A stretch of DNA of 38,554 nucleotides, taken from positions 1 through 38,554 of the forward strand of contig NZ_JAHLMU010000001.1 of assembly GCF_018919485.1 (NCBI RefSeq). Direction: 5' to 3'. Positions 24,678-34,407 of the stretch are shown piece by piece. Source of the DNA: Psychrobacter sp. TAE2020 (GTDB lineage Bacteria > Pseudomonadota > Gammaproteobacteria > Pseudomonadales > Moraxellaceae). A program made the position numbers and the translations under genes. Below the pieces are notes generated by a model. The model made no database searches. It was not told where the DNA came from and saw only the letters and a program-made list of their open reading frames with translations. How positions within the stretch are numbered: position 1 is the stretch's first letter; every line of letters starts with the position of its first letter.

Positions 24678-25091
24678 ATGATTTTTATTAGCCCTAGCAT
24701 TAGCCTTGATGATAATGAGGTTGAGATCACTGCCATACGCTCGCAAGGTGCAGGCGGACAAAACGTTAATAAGGTATCTTCTGCCATCCATCTACGTTTT
24801 GATATCAGAGCCTCAAGCCTTAGCGAGGTCAACAAGCAGCGCCTATTAGATAGTAAGGATGGGCGTATCAGCAAAGACGGGGTGCTAATCATCAAAGCGC
24901 AGCAGTTTCGCACGCAAGAGAAGAATAAGACTGATGCTTTTGAGCGCTTACAGAGCTTTATAAAAAAAGCCACCCATGTCAATAAAACCCGCAGAGCGAC
25001 TAAGCCGAGTAGGAATGCTAAGCGCAAAAGAGTAGATAACAAGACTCAGCGCGGTAGGACTAAAGCCTTGCGGGGTAAGGTGGATTTTTAG
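24678..25091 (+). CDS. arfB: Alternative ribosome-rescue factor / peptidyl-tRNA hydrolase ArfB
   Basis: A 137-residue release-factor-like protein. The catalytic GGQ is at residues 26-28 in GAGGQNVNKVSSA, followed by the class I release-factor core to about residue 95. The C-terminal tail (about 100-137) is strongly basic (KRKRVDNKTQRGRTKALRGK), as in ArfB/YaeJ, where it enters the empty mRNA channel of stalled ribosomes. There are no codon-recognition domains, which separates it from RF1 and RF2. Length fits ArfB (about 140). By family it frees nascent chains from ribosomes stalled at the 3' end of mRNA. It lies 69 bases after the CitE-like gene. Confidence 0.93.
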   Translation: MIFISPSISLDDNEVEITAIRSQGAGGQNVNKVSSAIHLRFDIRASSLSEVNKQRLLDSKDGRISKDGVLIIKAQQFRTQEKNKTDAFERLQSFIKKATHVNKTRRATKPSRNAKRKRVDNKTQRGRTKALRGKVDF

Positions 25092-25243
25092 GCAATATAG
25101 CCATCAGCACGCTTATCAATTTTGAGTGCATTTTTTATACTGCTTAACTACAGCAGGCTAAATAACTAAAGCTTAAATAAACATAGGCACTGTTGAGCTT
25201 TGAGCCACTGTTATAACGATTAGCGACTACTATAGTTGCTACA

Positions 25244-25948
25244 TTAATCCTCAATGGCTTCAGGCTTAGACATAGAGCGCCAGAGCATGTCGAATAAAGC
25301 ATCGAAATCATCACTTATGGGCTTGTTGGTTTGACGAAGAATATGCATAAGTCCCAGACGACTGATAAAGCCCATAAATACATCGAACAGAACGTACAAC
25401 GGGACTTTGTCATTGAGTACACCGCGTCGCTGCCCATCTGTCAAAACACTCAAAAAAGCATCGATAAGTTCCTTGTTCTCGTAAATAGCAATATTGCGAA
25501 AGCGCGATACTGATACTGCAGATAGCACCATCACTGCATCAGGATGACTGTCGACAAAGTCTAAACACACCCAAAGCGTTTTTCGCAAGCGCTCTTTTAC
25601 ACTATCAATTCCTTGTAGATGATCCATCATCCTTACAGCTAGCCGCGCCAATACTCTATCCATTATGGTGTAGAGGACGGTTTGCTTGTCACCGAAATAC
25701 TTGTACAAGGTTTGCAGCGACACGTTGGCGGTATTAGCGATCTGAATCATAGTGACATCTTGGACATCGTAGCCTGCGAACAGATGTCTAACGGCTTTTT
25801 CGATCTTGTCTAAAGTTGCCGGTCGCATTGAAGATAGAGGAGCGAGCGGTTCGCTACCTTGGTTACTGTCATTAGCAGCAAGATTCGCTGTGTTATCGAT
25901 TTGGCTCTTGGTTGGTTTGCCCATTAAGGTACTCACTTTGCTAGTCAT
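25244..25948 (-). CDS. TetR-family transcription regulator
   Basis: A 234-residue repressor. After a polar N-terminal tail (about 1-40), the TetR helix-turn-helix occupies about residues 43-90 (TLDKIEKAVRHLFAGY, MIQIANTANVSLQTLYKYFGDKQTV). The helical ligand domain that follows (about 95-225) is variable and its ligand is unreadable. The start at 25948 is uncertain, since MGKPTKSQ or MRPATLDK could also serve. It is divergent from the beta-oxidation island, separated by 455 bases that contain a perfect 14-bp palindrome. Inference: it represses that island and perhaps itself, and is released by an acyl-CoA or fatty acid, as for other fatty-acid TetR regulators. Confidence 0.88.
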   Translation of the reverse strand: MTSKVSTLMGKPTKSQIDNTANLAANDSNQGSEPLAPLSSMRPATLDKIEKAVRHLFAGYDVQDVTMIQIANTANVSLQTLYKYFGDKQTVLYTIMDRVLARLAVRMMDHLQGIDSVKERLRKTLWVCLDFVDSHPDAVMVLSAVSVSRFRNIAIYENKELIDAFLSVLTDGQRRGVLNDKVPLYVLFDVFMGFISRLGLMHILRQTNKPISDDFDALFDMLWRSMSKPEAIED

Positions 25949-26403
25949 ATTGGTGCTTATGGCATCATTGTTTAAATGATTAAGAGGATCAGATTCGGGG
26001 TTTATTTTAGTATCGACAGGCTAATCGATAGTCATTATAAACAGCCACTTTATTATCAATGATGTGATTAACAATAATATTAACGAATTAAATATTGAAC
26101 ATTAGTTTTTTAATAAGCTAGATTCTAAACAGGTATGATAATAATTAGTTAAGGTAATGTACATTACTATTATAAACTAAATGATTGCGTTAATACTTTT
26201 ATTTTCCTAATATATGATTTATAAAACGAGCAATTTCATAGTTTATAGCTGGAGAGGTAAACAGTAATTAAGATTACTGTTGGAAAAATATTGATATTAA
26301 CATGACTGTTTTTAAGCATAGGCAGAAGCCTCTAAAGCAAGTATTGTCGATTTAACCCAGTTAATTCAGCCTAACTAATTCAACCCGATCAAGGATAGAT
26401 GAT
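25949..26403. other. Divergent control region of the beta-oxidation island
   Basis: About 455 AT-rich bases between the TetR gene and the first acyl-CoA dehydrogenase gene. No reading frame of note. It holds a perfect 14-bp palindrome at 26154-26167 about 240 bases before the dehydrogenase start, and a GATAGATGATATG start context. No clear -35/-10 pair could be chosen because many AT-rich matches compete. Confidence 0.55.
26154..26167. promoter_or_regulatory. Palindromic operator candidate (TetR type)
   Basis: GTAATGTACATTAC is a perfect 14-base palindrome located between the TetR-family gene and the island it probably controls. Size and symmetry fit a TetR dimer site. No second copy was noticed upstream of the other genes of the island. 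Confidence 0.5.
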
Positions 26404-27555
26404 ATGAGTATTGAACACTTCGCCCCAAACTGGATGACCGAAGAGCATCAAATGGTCCATGATAGCGCCCTTAAGATGTTTAAGTCGTGGGATCATAAAG
26501 ATGAAGAGTGGCGTGCTAACGGTATGATAGATCGTGCAGCATGGGAAGAGGCTGGTGAGAATGGTTTCTTATGTGCTTCTATGCCAGAAGAATACGGTGG
26601 TGGTGGTGGCGATTTCGGTCACGAAGCGGTACTTATCTATGCACAAGCTGAGGCCAATCAAGCAGGTTTCGGTGGTTTAGTGCACTCGGGAATCATTGCC
26701 CCTTATATTTTAAACCATGGTACTGAAGAGCAGAGAAAAGCTTGGTTACCTAAAATGGCTTCTGGTGAATATATTGGTGCTATTGCCATGACTGAGCCTG
26801 GTACAGGGTCGGATCTACAGAGTATTAAGACTTATGCAGTAAAAGATGGTGACGATTACATCATTAATGGTTCAAAAATATTCATCACTAATGGACAGCA
26901 TGGCAACTTAGTGATTATCGCTTGTAAGACCGATCGTGAAAAAGGTGCTCAAGGGGTATCGCTAATCGTAGTAGAAACGGATGGCAATCCTGGTTTTGAG
27001 CGCGGTCAAAAGCTTAAAAAGAGTGGTCTATCGTCGCAAGATACTTCTGAGCTGTTCTTCAATGACATGCGCGTGCCGCAAAAGAACGTTTTGGGCGGCG
27101 TAGAAGGTATGGGCTTTATCCAGCTGATGCAGGAGTTACCACGTGAACGTTTAATCATTGCCTTGACTGGGGTCGGCGCTATGAAATTGGGTATCAACTT
27201 GACCTTAGATTACGTCAAAGAACGTGAAGCTTTTGGCAAGCCGATTTGGAAATTCCAAAATACGCGCTTTAAGATGGCTGAGTGTTATGCCCATTACTTA
27301 GCTTCGCGCAGTATGTGTGATGCCGCAATTGATGCGTTGTTAGAAAACAAGCTATCGGTACCGCATGCTTCATTGATTAAATATTGGGTCACAGAAAAGC
27401 AGTGTGAAGTGTTAGATGAGTGCGTGCAGTTGTTCGGTGGTTACGGCTATATGACTGAATATCCGATTGCTCGTCTACACGCCGATGCTCGAGTGCAAAA
27501 AGTCTATGGTGGTACTAACGAGATTATGAAAGAGCTTGCATCGCGCTTTATGTAA
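26404..27555 (+). CDS. Acyl-CoA dehydrogenase, LCAD/IVD type
   Basis: A 383-residue FAD acyl-CoA dehydrogenase, typical in length. FAD contacts lie in IAMTEPGTGSDLQ (about 133-145) and IINGSKIFITNG (about 153-164). The C-terminal VYGGTNEIMKELASR has Gly in place of the Glu of the medium/short-chain motif YEGT, which is the pattern of the LCAD and isovaleryl types. In those, the base is the Glu of an RERL-like helix, here Glu248 in PRERLIIA. It would catalyse the first oxidation of an acyl-CoA, passing electrons to ETF (not encoded here). It is the first gene of the island, 250 bases before the thiolase. Confidence 0.9.
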   Translation: MSIEHFAPNWMTEEHQMVHDSALKMFKSWDHKDEEWRANGMIDRAAWEEAGENGFLCASMPEEYGGGGGDFGHEAVLIYAQAEANQAGFGGLVHSGIIAPYILNHGTEEQRKAWLPKMASGEYIGAIAMTEPGTGSDLQSIKTYAVKDGDDYIINGSKIFITNGQHGNLVIIACKTDREKGAQGVSLIVVETDGNPGFERGQKLKKSGLSSQDTSELFFNDMRVPQKNVLGGVEGMGFIQLMQELPRERLIIALTGVGAMKLGINLTLDYVKEREAFGKPIWKFQNTRFKMAECYAHYLASRSMCDAAIDALLENKLSVPHASLIKYWVTEKQCEVLDECVQLFGGYGYMTEYPIARLHADARVQKVYGGTNEIMKELASRFM

Positions 27556-27669
27556 GCAAGCTTTCGCTCATTCGAGCGTGTTAATACTAGCGAGACTATT
27601 GTATAGCGAGATTGCTACCAACATTAATTGATTGTTGGAGGAAATGGTTTTTCTTCAATGATTTATCGC

Positions 27670-27729
27670 CTAATGACTTTTAACAATTTTTAATAATCTC
27701 TAATGATTTCAAATAATTTTTAACGACTT
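27670..27729 (+). repeat. Imperfect tandem 30-bp repeat
   Basis: Two adjacent 30-base units both begin CTAATGA and share an AATTTTTAA core, with roughly two thirds identity, in the AT-rich gap between the acyl-CoA dehydrogenase and thiolase genes. A looser third copy may follow. No function is evident. Confidence 0.4.
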
Positions 27730-27805
27730 AACTAATAATGATTTGGCTACTAAGCACTTTACTACTGATCATTTCATCATTAAATAAATACAAAAAGGGA
27801 TTTTT

Positions 27806-29014
27806 ATGACTGAGACAGCTTATATCTATGACTCCATCCGTACCCCACGTGGTAAAGGGAAGAAAGATGGCTCCCTTTATCAAGCAACTCCTATTTGGCT
27901 AGTTCGCACGCTATTAAAAGAAATGCAACAACGTCATAACCTTGATACTAGCTTAGTCGATGACGTGGTACTAGGTTGTGTAACCCCTGTCGGCGAGCAA
28001 GGTTCAGATATCGCCCGAGTAGCAGTCCTTGATGCGGGCTGGGCTCAAACGGTAGCAGGAGTGACCTTATCACGTTACTGTGCTTCAGGCCTAGAATCCA
28101 TCAACCTAGCAGCCGCTAAAGTTATGTCTGGTATGGAAGATATGATAGTCGCAGGCGGTGTTGAATCTATGAGCCGCATCCCTATGGGCTCTGATGGTGG
28201 TGCTTGGTATATGGATCCTCGCGTTAATGACGCCACAGGTTTTGTCCCTCAAGGTGTTGGCGCTGACACTTCAGCGACGCTAGAAGGTTTTAGCCGTACC
28301 GACGTCGATGAGTTTGCCGCTGAATCACACCGTCGTGCTGCTAATGCTTGGGAGCAGGGCTACTATGACAAATCGGTAGTTGCTGTTAAGGATCTCAACG
28401 GCATGTTGCTATTAGACAAAGACGAGACTATCCGTCCTAATACCAATGTTGAAACTCTAGCTGGACTGAATCCCTCATTTGTTATGCCTGGAAAAATGGG
28501 CTTTGATAGTACGATATTGAGTAAATATACCACCATCGAAAAAGTCAATCATGTGCATCATGCCGGTAACTCTTCAGGTATCGTCGATGGCGCTTCGCTT
28601 TGCTTGATTGGTAATGCCGCTGCTGGTGAAAAAGCAGGTCTAAAACCACGAGCGAAAATTACTATGGCTGCGGTGATAGGCTCTGAGCCGATGATTATGT
28701 TGACTGGCCCAACTCCTGCCTGTCAAAAAGCCTTAGATAAAGCAGGTATGAAAGCCTCGGATATCGACTTATGGGAAATCAACGAAGCCTTTGCTGCTGT
28801 ACCGATGAAAACCGCCAGAGACTTCGGAGTATCGCTAGATATCGTCAACGTTAACGGTGGCGCTATCGCTATGGGACATCCACTTGGGGCAACGGGTGCA
28901 ATGTTGATGACTACTGTACTTGATGAGCTGGAACGTCGTGACCTTAAAACCGCCATGGTGACGTTGTGTGTCGGTGCTGGGATGGGTATCGCCACTATCA
29001 TCGAACGAGTTTAA
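27806..29014 (+). CDS. Acetyl-CoA C-acyltransferase (thiolase)
   Basis: A 402-residue thiolase. The nucleophile Cys92 is in SRYCASGLESI, the His of GHPLGATGA is His358, and the second catalytic Cys388 is in TLCVGAGMG. GGVESMSRIPMG (about 118-129) and EINEAF (about 323-328) complete the family pattern. By family it cleaves 3-ketoacyl-CoA with CoA (beta-oxidation), although acetyl-CoA acetyltransferase activity cannot be excluded. It lies 134 bases upstream of the multifunctional enzyme gene, with which it would form the trifunctional complex. The RBS is AAAGGGA. Confidence 0.93.
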   Translation: MTETAYIYDSIRTPRGKGKKDGSLYQATPIWLVRTLLKEMQQRHNLDTSLVDDVVLGCVTPVGEQGSDIARVAVLDAGWAQTVAGVTLSRYCASGLESINLAAAKVMSGMEDMIVAGGVESMSRIPMGSDGGAWYMDPRVNDATGFVPQGVGADTSATLEGFSRTDVDEFAAESHRRAANAWEQGYYDKSVVAVKDLNGMLLLDKDETIRPNTNVETLAGLNPSFVMPGKMGFDSTILSKYTTIEKVNHVHHAGNSSGIVDGASLCLIGNAAAGEKAGLKPRAKITMAAVIGSEPMIMLTGPTPACQKALDKAGMKASDIDLWEINEAFAAVPMKTARDFGVSLDIVNVNGGAIAMGHPLGATGAMLMTTVLDELERRDLKTAMVTLCVGAGMGIATIIERV

Positions 29015-29148
29015 TGGCTCTGTAAGTGTTTATTTAATGGGCAATATAGCGACTAATTAGTCAGCCGCAGTTGATTTAGGCCTGATGACTATTTAATTGA
29101 ACATACTAATTAATTGAATACAGCAAGAATTATAAAAAGGGACATAGA

Positions 29149-31323
29149 ATGACTACAGATAGCGTAAACGATATTAATGCCTTGGTAAATTTTACCGCTA
29201 CGCGTGATGATGACGGAATCGTTACGGTAATGGTAGATCAAAGCGAGCGCAAAATGAACGTAATTGGTGATGGGTTCACTGAATCTTTTGCTAGTTTGGC
29301 CGACAGTTTCGTCAGTGATGAATCTGCCAAAGGGCTAATTCTGACCTCGGCTAAAGACACTTTTATTGTCGGTGCTGATATTGATTCTTTAGGTGATATT
29401 AAAACTGCTGAGCAAGCATTTGCGTTGGTTGAAGACCTCAAAGGTAGCCTACGTAAACTTGAGCTGTCCGGTAAGCCAGTAGTCGCTGCGATGACAGGGA
29501 CTGCCTTAGGAGGTGGTCTTGAGATTGCACTAGCTTGTCATTATCGTATCGCTATTGACTCGCCTAAAACTAAGCTCGGTCTGCCAGAAGTAAAACTAGG
29601 CTTACTGCCAGGTGGCGGTGGTACGCAACGCCTACCAAGATTGGTCGGTATTCAAAAAGCGCTTGAGCTAATGACTCAAGGTTCAGAGCTGCGCCCTAAT
29701 GCAGCAAAAGATATCGGTCTTATCGATGCTACAGCCAGTGATCAAGCTGACATGTTACAGCAAGCTAAGGAGTGGGTCACAGCCAATCCTAAAGCTCAGC
29801 AACCTTGGGATGTAAAAGGTTTTAAAATCCCTGGTGGCGATAGCAAAAATCCTAAAGTCGTACAAGTATTCTCTATCGCACCAGCGATGGCCAATCAGAA
29901 GTCGCATGGTAATTATCCGGCCATCAAACACATTATGTCGTGTGTGTATGAAGGCTGTATGGTCGATATCGATACTGGTCTAGAAATAGAATCTCGTTAT
30001 TTCGCCGCTTGTGTACTGTCTCCTGAAGCTAACAATATGATCAATACGCTTTGGACACAGCTTAATAGCATCAAAAAAGGTCAATCGCGTCCCGATGGCT
30101 TTGAGAGAACTAAAGTCAGCAAGGTTGCTGTGCTTGGCGCTGGCATGATGGGTGCCGGTATTGCTTATGTATCAGCCAAAGTAGGCATTGAAGTAGTGCT
30201 ATTAGATAGAGACCTTGAGTCAGCGGATAAAGGTAAACAATACTCTACCAAGATCCTTGATAAAGCTATTAGCCGTGGCCGCTCTACGCCAGAGAAAAAA
30301 CAAGTGTTATTGGATAAGATTCATACTACTACCTCTTATGATGACCTTGAAGGCTGTGATCTAGTTATCGAAGCAGTATTCGAAGATCGAGATATCAAAG
30401 CTGATTGTACGCGTCAAAGTGAAGCAGTCATTCCTAGCAGCGCAGTCTATGCCTCTAACACTTCAACGCTACCTATTACTGGTCTAGCAGAAGTTTCTGA
30501 ACGTCCAAACCAGTTCATCGGTCTGCATTTCTTCTCACCAGTTGACAAGATGCCACTAGTCGAAATTATTATGGGTGAAAAAACTGACGATGAAACCTTA
30601 GCTAAAGCCTTTGATTATGTGTTGCAAATAGGCAAGACGCCCATCGTTGTCAATGACAGCCGCGGTTTCTACACTTCACGTGTATTCGCCACTTATGTAT
30701 CAGAAGGCATCGCCATGCTAGGCGAAGGTATCCATCCACGTAGCATCGAAGTGGCTGGAATGAAATCGGGTATGCCAATGCCGCCTCTAGCGCTACAAGA
30801 TGAAGTGACATTGAGTCTAGTGCGTCATATTACTGAGCAAAATAATCGTGATATGGAAGCAGAAGGTAAGCCAGTGGTCATTCATCCTTCTTATAAAGTT
30901 ATAAAAATTGTCGGAGAAGAGCATGATCGCGAAGGTAGACGCTTCGGCAAAGGTTTTTATGAGTACCCAGAAAATGGCGAAAAGCATTTGTGGCCTGAGT
31001 TAACTAACTTATTCCCAACCACCGCAGAACAGCCTTCTCAACAAGACCTAGTCGATCGCTTGATGTTTATTCAAGTCAATGAGTCAGCTAAGTGCTATGA
31101 AGAAAACGTAGTGCGCTCTGTTGCAGACACTAATGTCGGCTCTATCTTTGGCTGGGGCTTTGCACCGCAACATGGTGGCACCTTGCAGTTTGTCAATGCT
31201 ATGGGCGCAGAGAAGTTTGTAGCCCGTAGTCGTGAGCTTGCTAAGCAATATGGTGATCGTTTCGAGCCAGCTAATATTTTGGTAGAGATGGCTGCAAAAG
31301 GTGAGGAGTTTGTAGATGCCTAG
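29149..31323 (+). CDS. fadJ: Beta-oxidation multifunctional enzyme (enoyl-CoA hydratase / 3-hydroxyacyl-CoA dehydrogenase), FadJ type
   Basis: A 724-residue fusion. The N-terminal crotonase domain (about 1-200) has the oxyanion stretch ALGGGLEIA with Glu125 and the second catalytic Glu147 in [21 protein letters not shown], which matches FadJ spacing better than FadB. The central NAD-binding domain starts at about 322 with [15 protein letters not shown]. The dehydrogenase His460 is in [12 protein letters not shown], and the C-terminal dehydrogenase repeats follow to the end. Together with the thiolase it would run steps two to four of fatty-acid beta-oxidation. Its 3' end overlaps the next gene by eight bases, so translation is coupled. 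Confidence 0.93.
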   Translation: MTTDSVNDINALVNFTATRDDDGIVTVMVDQSERKMNVIGDGFTESFASLADSFVSDESAKGLILTSAKDTFIVGADIDSLGDIKTAEQAFALVEDLKGSLRKLELSGKPVVAAMTGTALGGGLEIALACHYRIAIDSPKTKLGLPEVKLGLLPGGGGTQRLPRLVGIQKALELMTQGSELRPNAAKDIGLIDATASDQADMLQQAKEWVTANPKAQQPWDVKGFKIPGGDSKNPKVVQVFSIAPAMANQKSHGNYPAIKHIMSCVYEGCMVDIDTGLEIESRYFAACVLSPEANNMINTLWTQLNSIKKGQSRPDGFERTKVSKVAVLGAGMMGAGIAYVSAKVGIEVVLLDRDLESADKGKQYSTKILDKAISRGRSTPEKKQVLLDKIHTTTSYDDLEGCDLVIEAVFEDRDIKADCTRQSEAVIPSSAVYASNTSTLPITGLAEVSERPNQFIGLHFFSPVDKMPLVEIIMGEKTDDETLAKAFDYVLQIGKTPIVVNDSRGFYTSRVFATYVSEGIAMLGEGIHPRSIEVAGMKSGMPMPPLALQDEVTLSLVRHITEQNNRDMEAEGKPVVIHPSYKVIKIVGEEHDREGRRFGKGFYEYPENGEKHLWPELTNLFPTTAEQPSQQDLVDRLMFIQVNESAKCYEENVVRSVADTNVGSIFGWGFAPQHGGTLQFVNAMGAEKFVARSRELAKQYGDRFEPANILVEMAAKGEEFVDA

Positions 31324-32419
31324 TACAGATTTATCTACTACGCCATCAGCTATTAGCCAAATGGCGGATTGTCTACAAGGGTTACGAGTCATTGATTTGA
31401 CTCGTAACTTGCCTGGACCTTTTGCCACTCGTCTGCTAGCTGACTTAGGCGCTGAGGTTATCAAGATTGAGCCAGAGAGTGGCGACCCTGCGCGTGCATT
31501 AGGAGGCTTGTTCGAAGCTTTAAATCATGGCAAGACTATCGAGAAGTACGACTTCCGTGATCCTAAAGGTATCGAGGCAATTATAGCTCATATCAAAGAT
31601 GCTGATGTAATGCTTGATAGCTTTCGTCCTGGGGTGTTAACCGGGATGGGTTTAGATGCTAAGGCCTTGCATGCCATAAATCCTAAGCTAGTCATGGTCT
31701 CAATCACAGGTTATGGTTTAGGTGCTGGTAAGGATGCTGAACAGCAAATTAGTCATCAGTGGGCTGATAAAGCCGGCCACGATATCAACTTTATGGCGAT
31801 GAGTGGGGTGCTCGATCAGTTAAGAACCGCCAAAGGCGAGCAGGCTATGCCTAATGTGCAGTTTGCTGATTTGGCTGGTGGAAGCGATACCGCAGTGATT
31901 GCTTTACTAGCTGCGGTATTTAGTGCCCAGCGTACCGGCCAAGGTCGACATGTGGCAGTGAGTATGACTCATAGCTTGTACAACCATATGATCATGCCAA
32001 AGGCTACAGGGGCACTAGTGAAGAGCTTCTCAGGGCAAAACCCACCGCCACAGTATGACTTTTTGGGTGGACTGTTACCTTGCTATCGGCTGTATAAAAC
32101 CGCTGATGACCGCTACATGGCTGTAGGCTCATTAGAGCTAAAGTTTTGGCAAGGCTTGTGTGAGGTATTACATCTGCCTGAGCTAAAAGCTAAGCATTGG
32201 CAGCTAGGCGTTATGCCTAATATGCCCGATAGTAAAGAGGCGGCAAAAACAGTCGCTGCGACTTTCGCTAGCCAGCCCCTTAGTCATTGGCAGCAAGCTT
32301 TTGAGTCAGCGGATGTTTGTGTGACTCCAGTGCTGAGCTTACAAGAAGCTAAAACGCATCCCTTATTTGCCCATCAGGATCATCACCAAGCAACTTCGGG
32401 TTGGCAGGTGATTGGTTAA
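31316..32419 (+). CDS. Class III CoA-transferase (CaiB/BaiF family), alpha-methylacyl-CoA racemase-like
   Basis: A 367-residue protein. The N-terminal stretch LRVIDLTRNLPGPFATRLLADLGAEVIKIE is the family hallmark. Asp185 in QFADLAGGSD matches the catalytic Asp of CaiB/AMACR-type enzymes. VLLDSFRPGVL-like (MLDSFRPGVLTGMG, about 101-114) and PCYRLYKTADDRYMAVG are also typical. Within the family it is closest in style to alpha-methylacyl-CoA racemases, which would let methyl-branched fatty acids enter beta-oxidation. CoA transfer between acids is the other option. It overlaps the FadJ-type gene by eight bases, so it belongs to the same transcript. A stem-loop at 32492-32518 follows. Confidence 0.85.
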   Translation: MPSTDLSTTPSAISQMADCLQGLRVIDLTRNLPGPFATRLLADLGAEVIKIEPESGDPARALGGLFEALNHGKTIEKYDFRDPKGIEAIIAHIKDADVMLDSFRPGVLTGMGLDAKALHAINPKLVMVSITGYGLGAGKDAEQQISHQWADKAGHDINFMAMSGVLDQLRTAKGEQAMPNVQFADLAGGSDTAVIALLAAVFSAQRTGQGRHVAVSMTHSLYNHMIMPKATGALVKSFSGQNPPPQYDFLGGLLPCYRLYKTADDRYMAVGSLELKFWQGLCEVLHLPELKAKHWQLGVMPNMPDSKEAAKTVAATFASQPLSHWQQAFESADVCVTPVLSLQEAKTHPLFAHQDHHQATSGWQVIG

Positions 32420-32491
32420 AAATGGCTTGACTGATAACGGATTGATCAGCAATAGAAAGCAGTTAGCTATTCAATGGCTTCTGGCTCATTG

Positions 32492-32518
32492 GCTTAGTAA
32501 GCATTAGGCTTACTAAGC
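32492..32518 (+). terminator. Stem-loop after the CoA-transferase gene (possible terminator)
   Basis: GCTTAGTAAGC (32492-32502) and GCTTACTAAGC (32508-32518) form a perfect 11-bp stem with a five-base loop (ATTAG). There is no T-run after it, so termination would be weak. It separates the beta-oxidation genes from the tandem ligases. Confidence 0.5.
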
Positions 32519-32534
32519 ACAATTTATAAGCAGT

Positions 32535-32586
32535 TTCAGTTTTAAGTTTAAGGTTTAAGGTTTTATAGTTTTAAAGTTTTAAAGCA
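32535..32586 (+). repeat. GTTTTAA-type low-complexity tract
   Basis: Short variants of GTTTTAA and GTTTAAG recur seven or so times in tandem upstream of the first fadD gene. Simple AT-rich repetition, prone to slippage. No function is evident. Confidence 0.45.
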
Positions 32587-32671
32587 GTATACATTTCAAC
32601 GGATTGAATAATACAGCTAGCCTTCTAAAGAAGAACACCTAAATTAATGGCAACGCTAAGGATAGATTGCA

Positions 32672-34366
32672 ATGGAAAAGTTTTGGACTGACAAATATCC
32701 AGAAGGAGTATTAAAGGATGTCGATAGCAACCAGTATTCTTCCTTAACCCATTTGTTCGATGATATGTTTGCCCTTTATGCAGACCAAGAGTTCAGTACC
32801 AATATGGGGGTAACTTATAGTTACGCACAGATTGACTCTATCGCTCGTAACATCAGTGCTTGGTTACAAAGCCAAGGTCTAAAAAAAGACGATAAAGTGG
32901 CAATAATGATGCCTAACGTCAATCAATATATACCGATTGCAATCGCTATTTTGCGTGCCGGTTATGTTGTCTCTTCGATTAATCCTATGTATAGCGCTCG
33001 TGAGCTCAAGCATCAGCTTGAGGATACCGAAGCGTCTATCTTATTTATCTTGGAACCTTTTTGTAGTGTTTTAGAAAAGATTGTCGATGATAGCCATCTA
33101 AAAACCGTTGTAGTTAGTAAGATCGGCGATATGCTAGGCTCAGCTAAAGGCACCTTAGTGAACTTAATGGCTAAGCATGTCAAAAAAGCCATACCAGCTC
33201 ATAACCTCAAGTCTAATAATAACTACAAAGTGACTGATTTTAAGTCAGTAATGTCCGCTGGTAAGTCTCTACCGTACTCAAAGCCTATTCAGCATATCGA
33301 TGACATAGCGTTTATTCAATATACTGGTGGTACTACAGGGGTCGCTAAGGGGGTGCTATTAACTCACCGTAACGTCGCCTCGGGTACTATGCAATTCGAT
33401 GCTTGGCTATCACCGACTTATAAAACAATAGCAAGAGGTACCGTAGTCAATTCTATAATTGCCTTACCTCTCTATCATTTCTTTGCCTTTATGGTAGTAA
33501 TGATAGGCGTTCGTGCTGGCCATCACTTTACTTTAATTACTAACCCTCGGGATATAGATGGTTTTATCAAAACCTTGGCCTCTAGACCCTTCCATATCTT
33601 GCCTGCCGTTAATACTTTGTTCCAAGCCCTGATTGAGCATCCTGATATCGAAACCTTGGACTTTTCGCACTTGTTAATCTCCTTATCAGGTGGTATGGCA
33701 GCTACTCCGGCCACTTCACAGAAATGGATTGATATGACTGGTACTGCCTTAGTACAAGGCTGGGGCATGACCGAAACAGTTGCTGTTGGCACCCTAAATC
33801 CAATCGTCGCCAAAGCGGACTTCACGGGCAAGATTGGTATGCCGCTCCCTGGCGTTGATATGACTATTCGTGATGATGACGAAAATGAACTGCCAATTGG
33901 TGAAATCGGCGAGATATGTCTAAAAGGGGACAACGTCACCCAAGGCTATAACAACATGGACAGTTCCTCTTACTTCACTCATGACGGCTATCTTAAGACG
34001 GGTGACATTGGGGCGATTGGTGAAGATGGTTACGTCACCTTATATGATCGCAAAAAAGACATGCTCATTGTCAGTGGCTTCAACGTTTTCCCTAACGAAG
34101 TAGAAGCGGTGGTTGGCATGCATCCTAAAGTCTCTGAGTGTGGGGTAGTCGGTATCGATTGCCCTAAGCGTGGTCAGACTATCAAGGTATTCGTGGTAAA
34201 GTCTGACGCCAATTTAACTGAGCAAGACCTAATACAGCATTGTCAAGAGAACCTAACTGGGTATAAGCGTCCCCGTCATATTGAATTCTGTGCAGAGCTA
34301 CCTAAGTCTTCAGTGGGTAAAATTCTACGTAATGAACTACGCAAAAAGACCCCGGATGCCGTTTAG
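32672..34366 (+). CDS. fadD: Long-chain fatty-acid-CoA ligase (first copy)
   Basis: A 564-residue acyl-adenylating enzyme. The ATP loop is YTGGTTGVAKGVLLTH (about 216-231), the second adenylate motif is GWGMTETVAVGTLNP (about 363-377), YDRKKDMLIVSGFNVFPNEVE (about 460-480) covers the hinge and A8 region, and the catalytic Lys lies in SVGKILRNELRKK near the end. By family it activates long-chain fatty acids with ATP and CoA, feeding the neighbouring beta-oxidation genes. It lies 252 bases after the CoA-transferase gene, so it may have its own promoter. It is followed 41 bases later by a close homologue. Confidence 0.94.
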   Translation: MEKFWTDKYPEGVLKDVDSNQYSSLTHLFDDMFALYADQEFSTNMGVTYSYAQIDSIARNISAWLQSQGLKKDDKVAIMMPNVNQYIPIAIAILRAGYVVSSINPMYSARELKHQLEDTEASILFILEPFCSVLEKIVDDSHLKTVVVSKIGDMLGSAKGTLVNLMAKHVKKAIPAHNLKSNNNYKVTDFKSVMSAGKSLPYSKPIQHIDDIAFIQYTGGTTGVAKGVLLTHRNVASGTMQFDAWLSPTYKTIARGTVVNSIIALPLYHFFAFMVVMIGVRAGHHFTLITNPRDIDGFIKTLASRPFHILPAVNTLFQALIEHPDIETLDFSHLLISLSGGMAATPATSQKWIDMTGTALVQGWGMTETVAVGTLNPIVAKADFTGKIGMPLPGVDMTIRDDDENELPIGEIGEICLKGDNVTQGYNNMDSSSYFTHDGYLKTGDIGAIGEDGYVTLYDRKKDMLIVSGFNVFPNEVEAVVGMHPKVSECGVVGIDCPKRGQTIKVFVVKSDANLTEQDLIQHCQENLTGYKRPRHIEFCAELPKSSVGKILRNELRKKTPDAV

Positions 34367-34407
34367 GGTAACCCTAGCTATTTAGAATGATGATTGATTG
34401 AGGAGAA

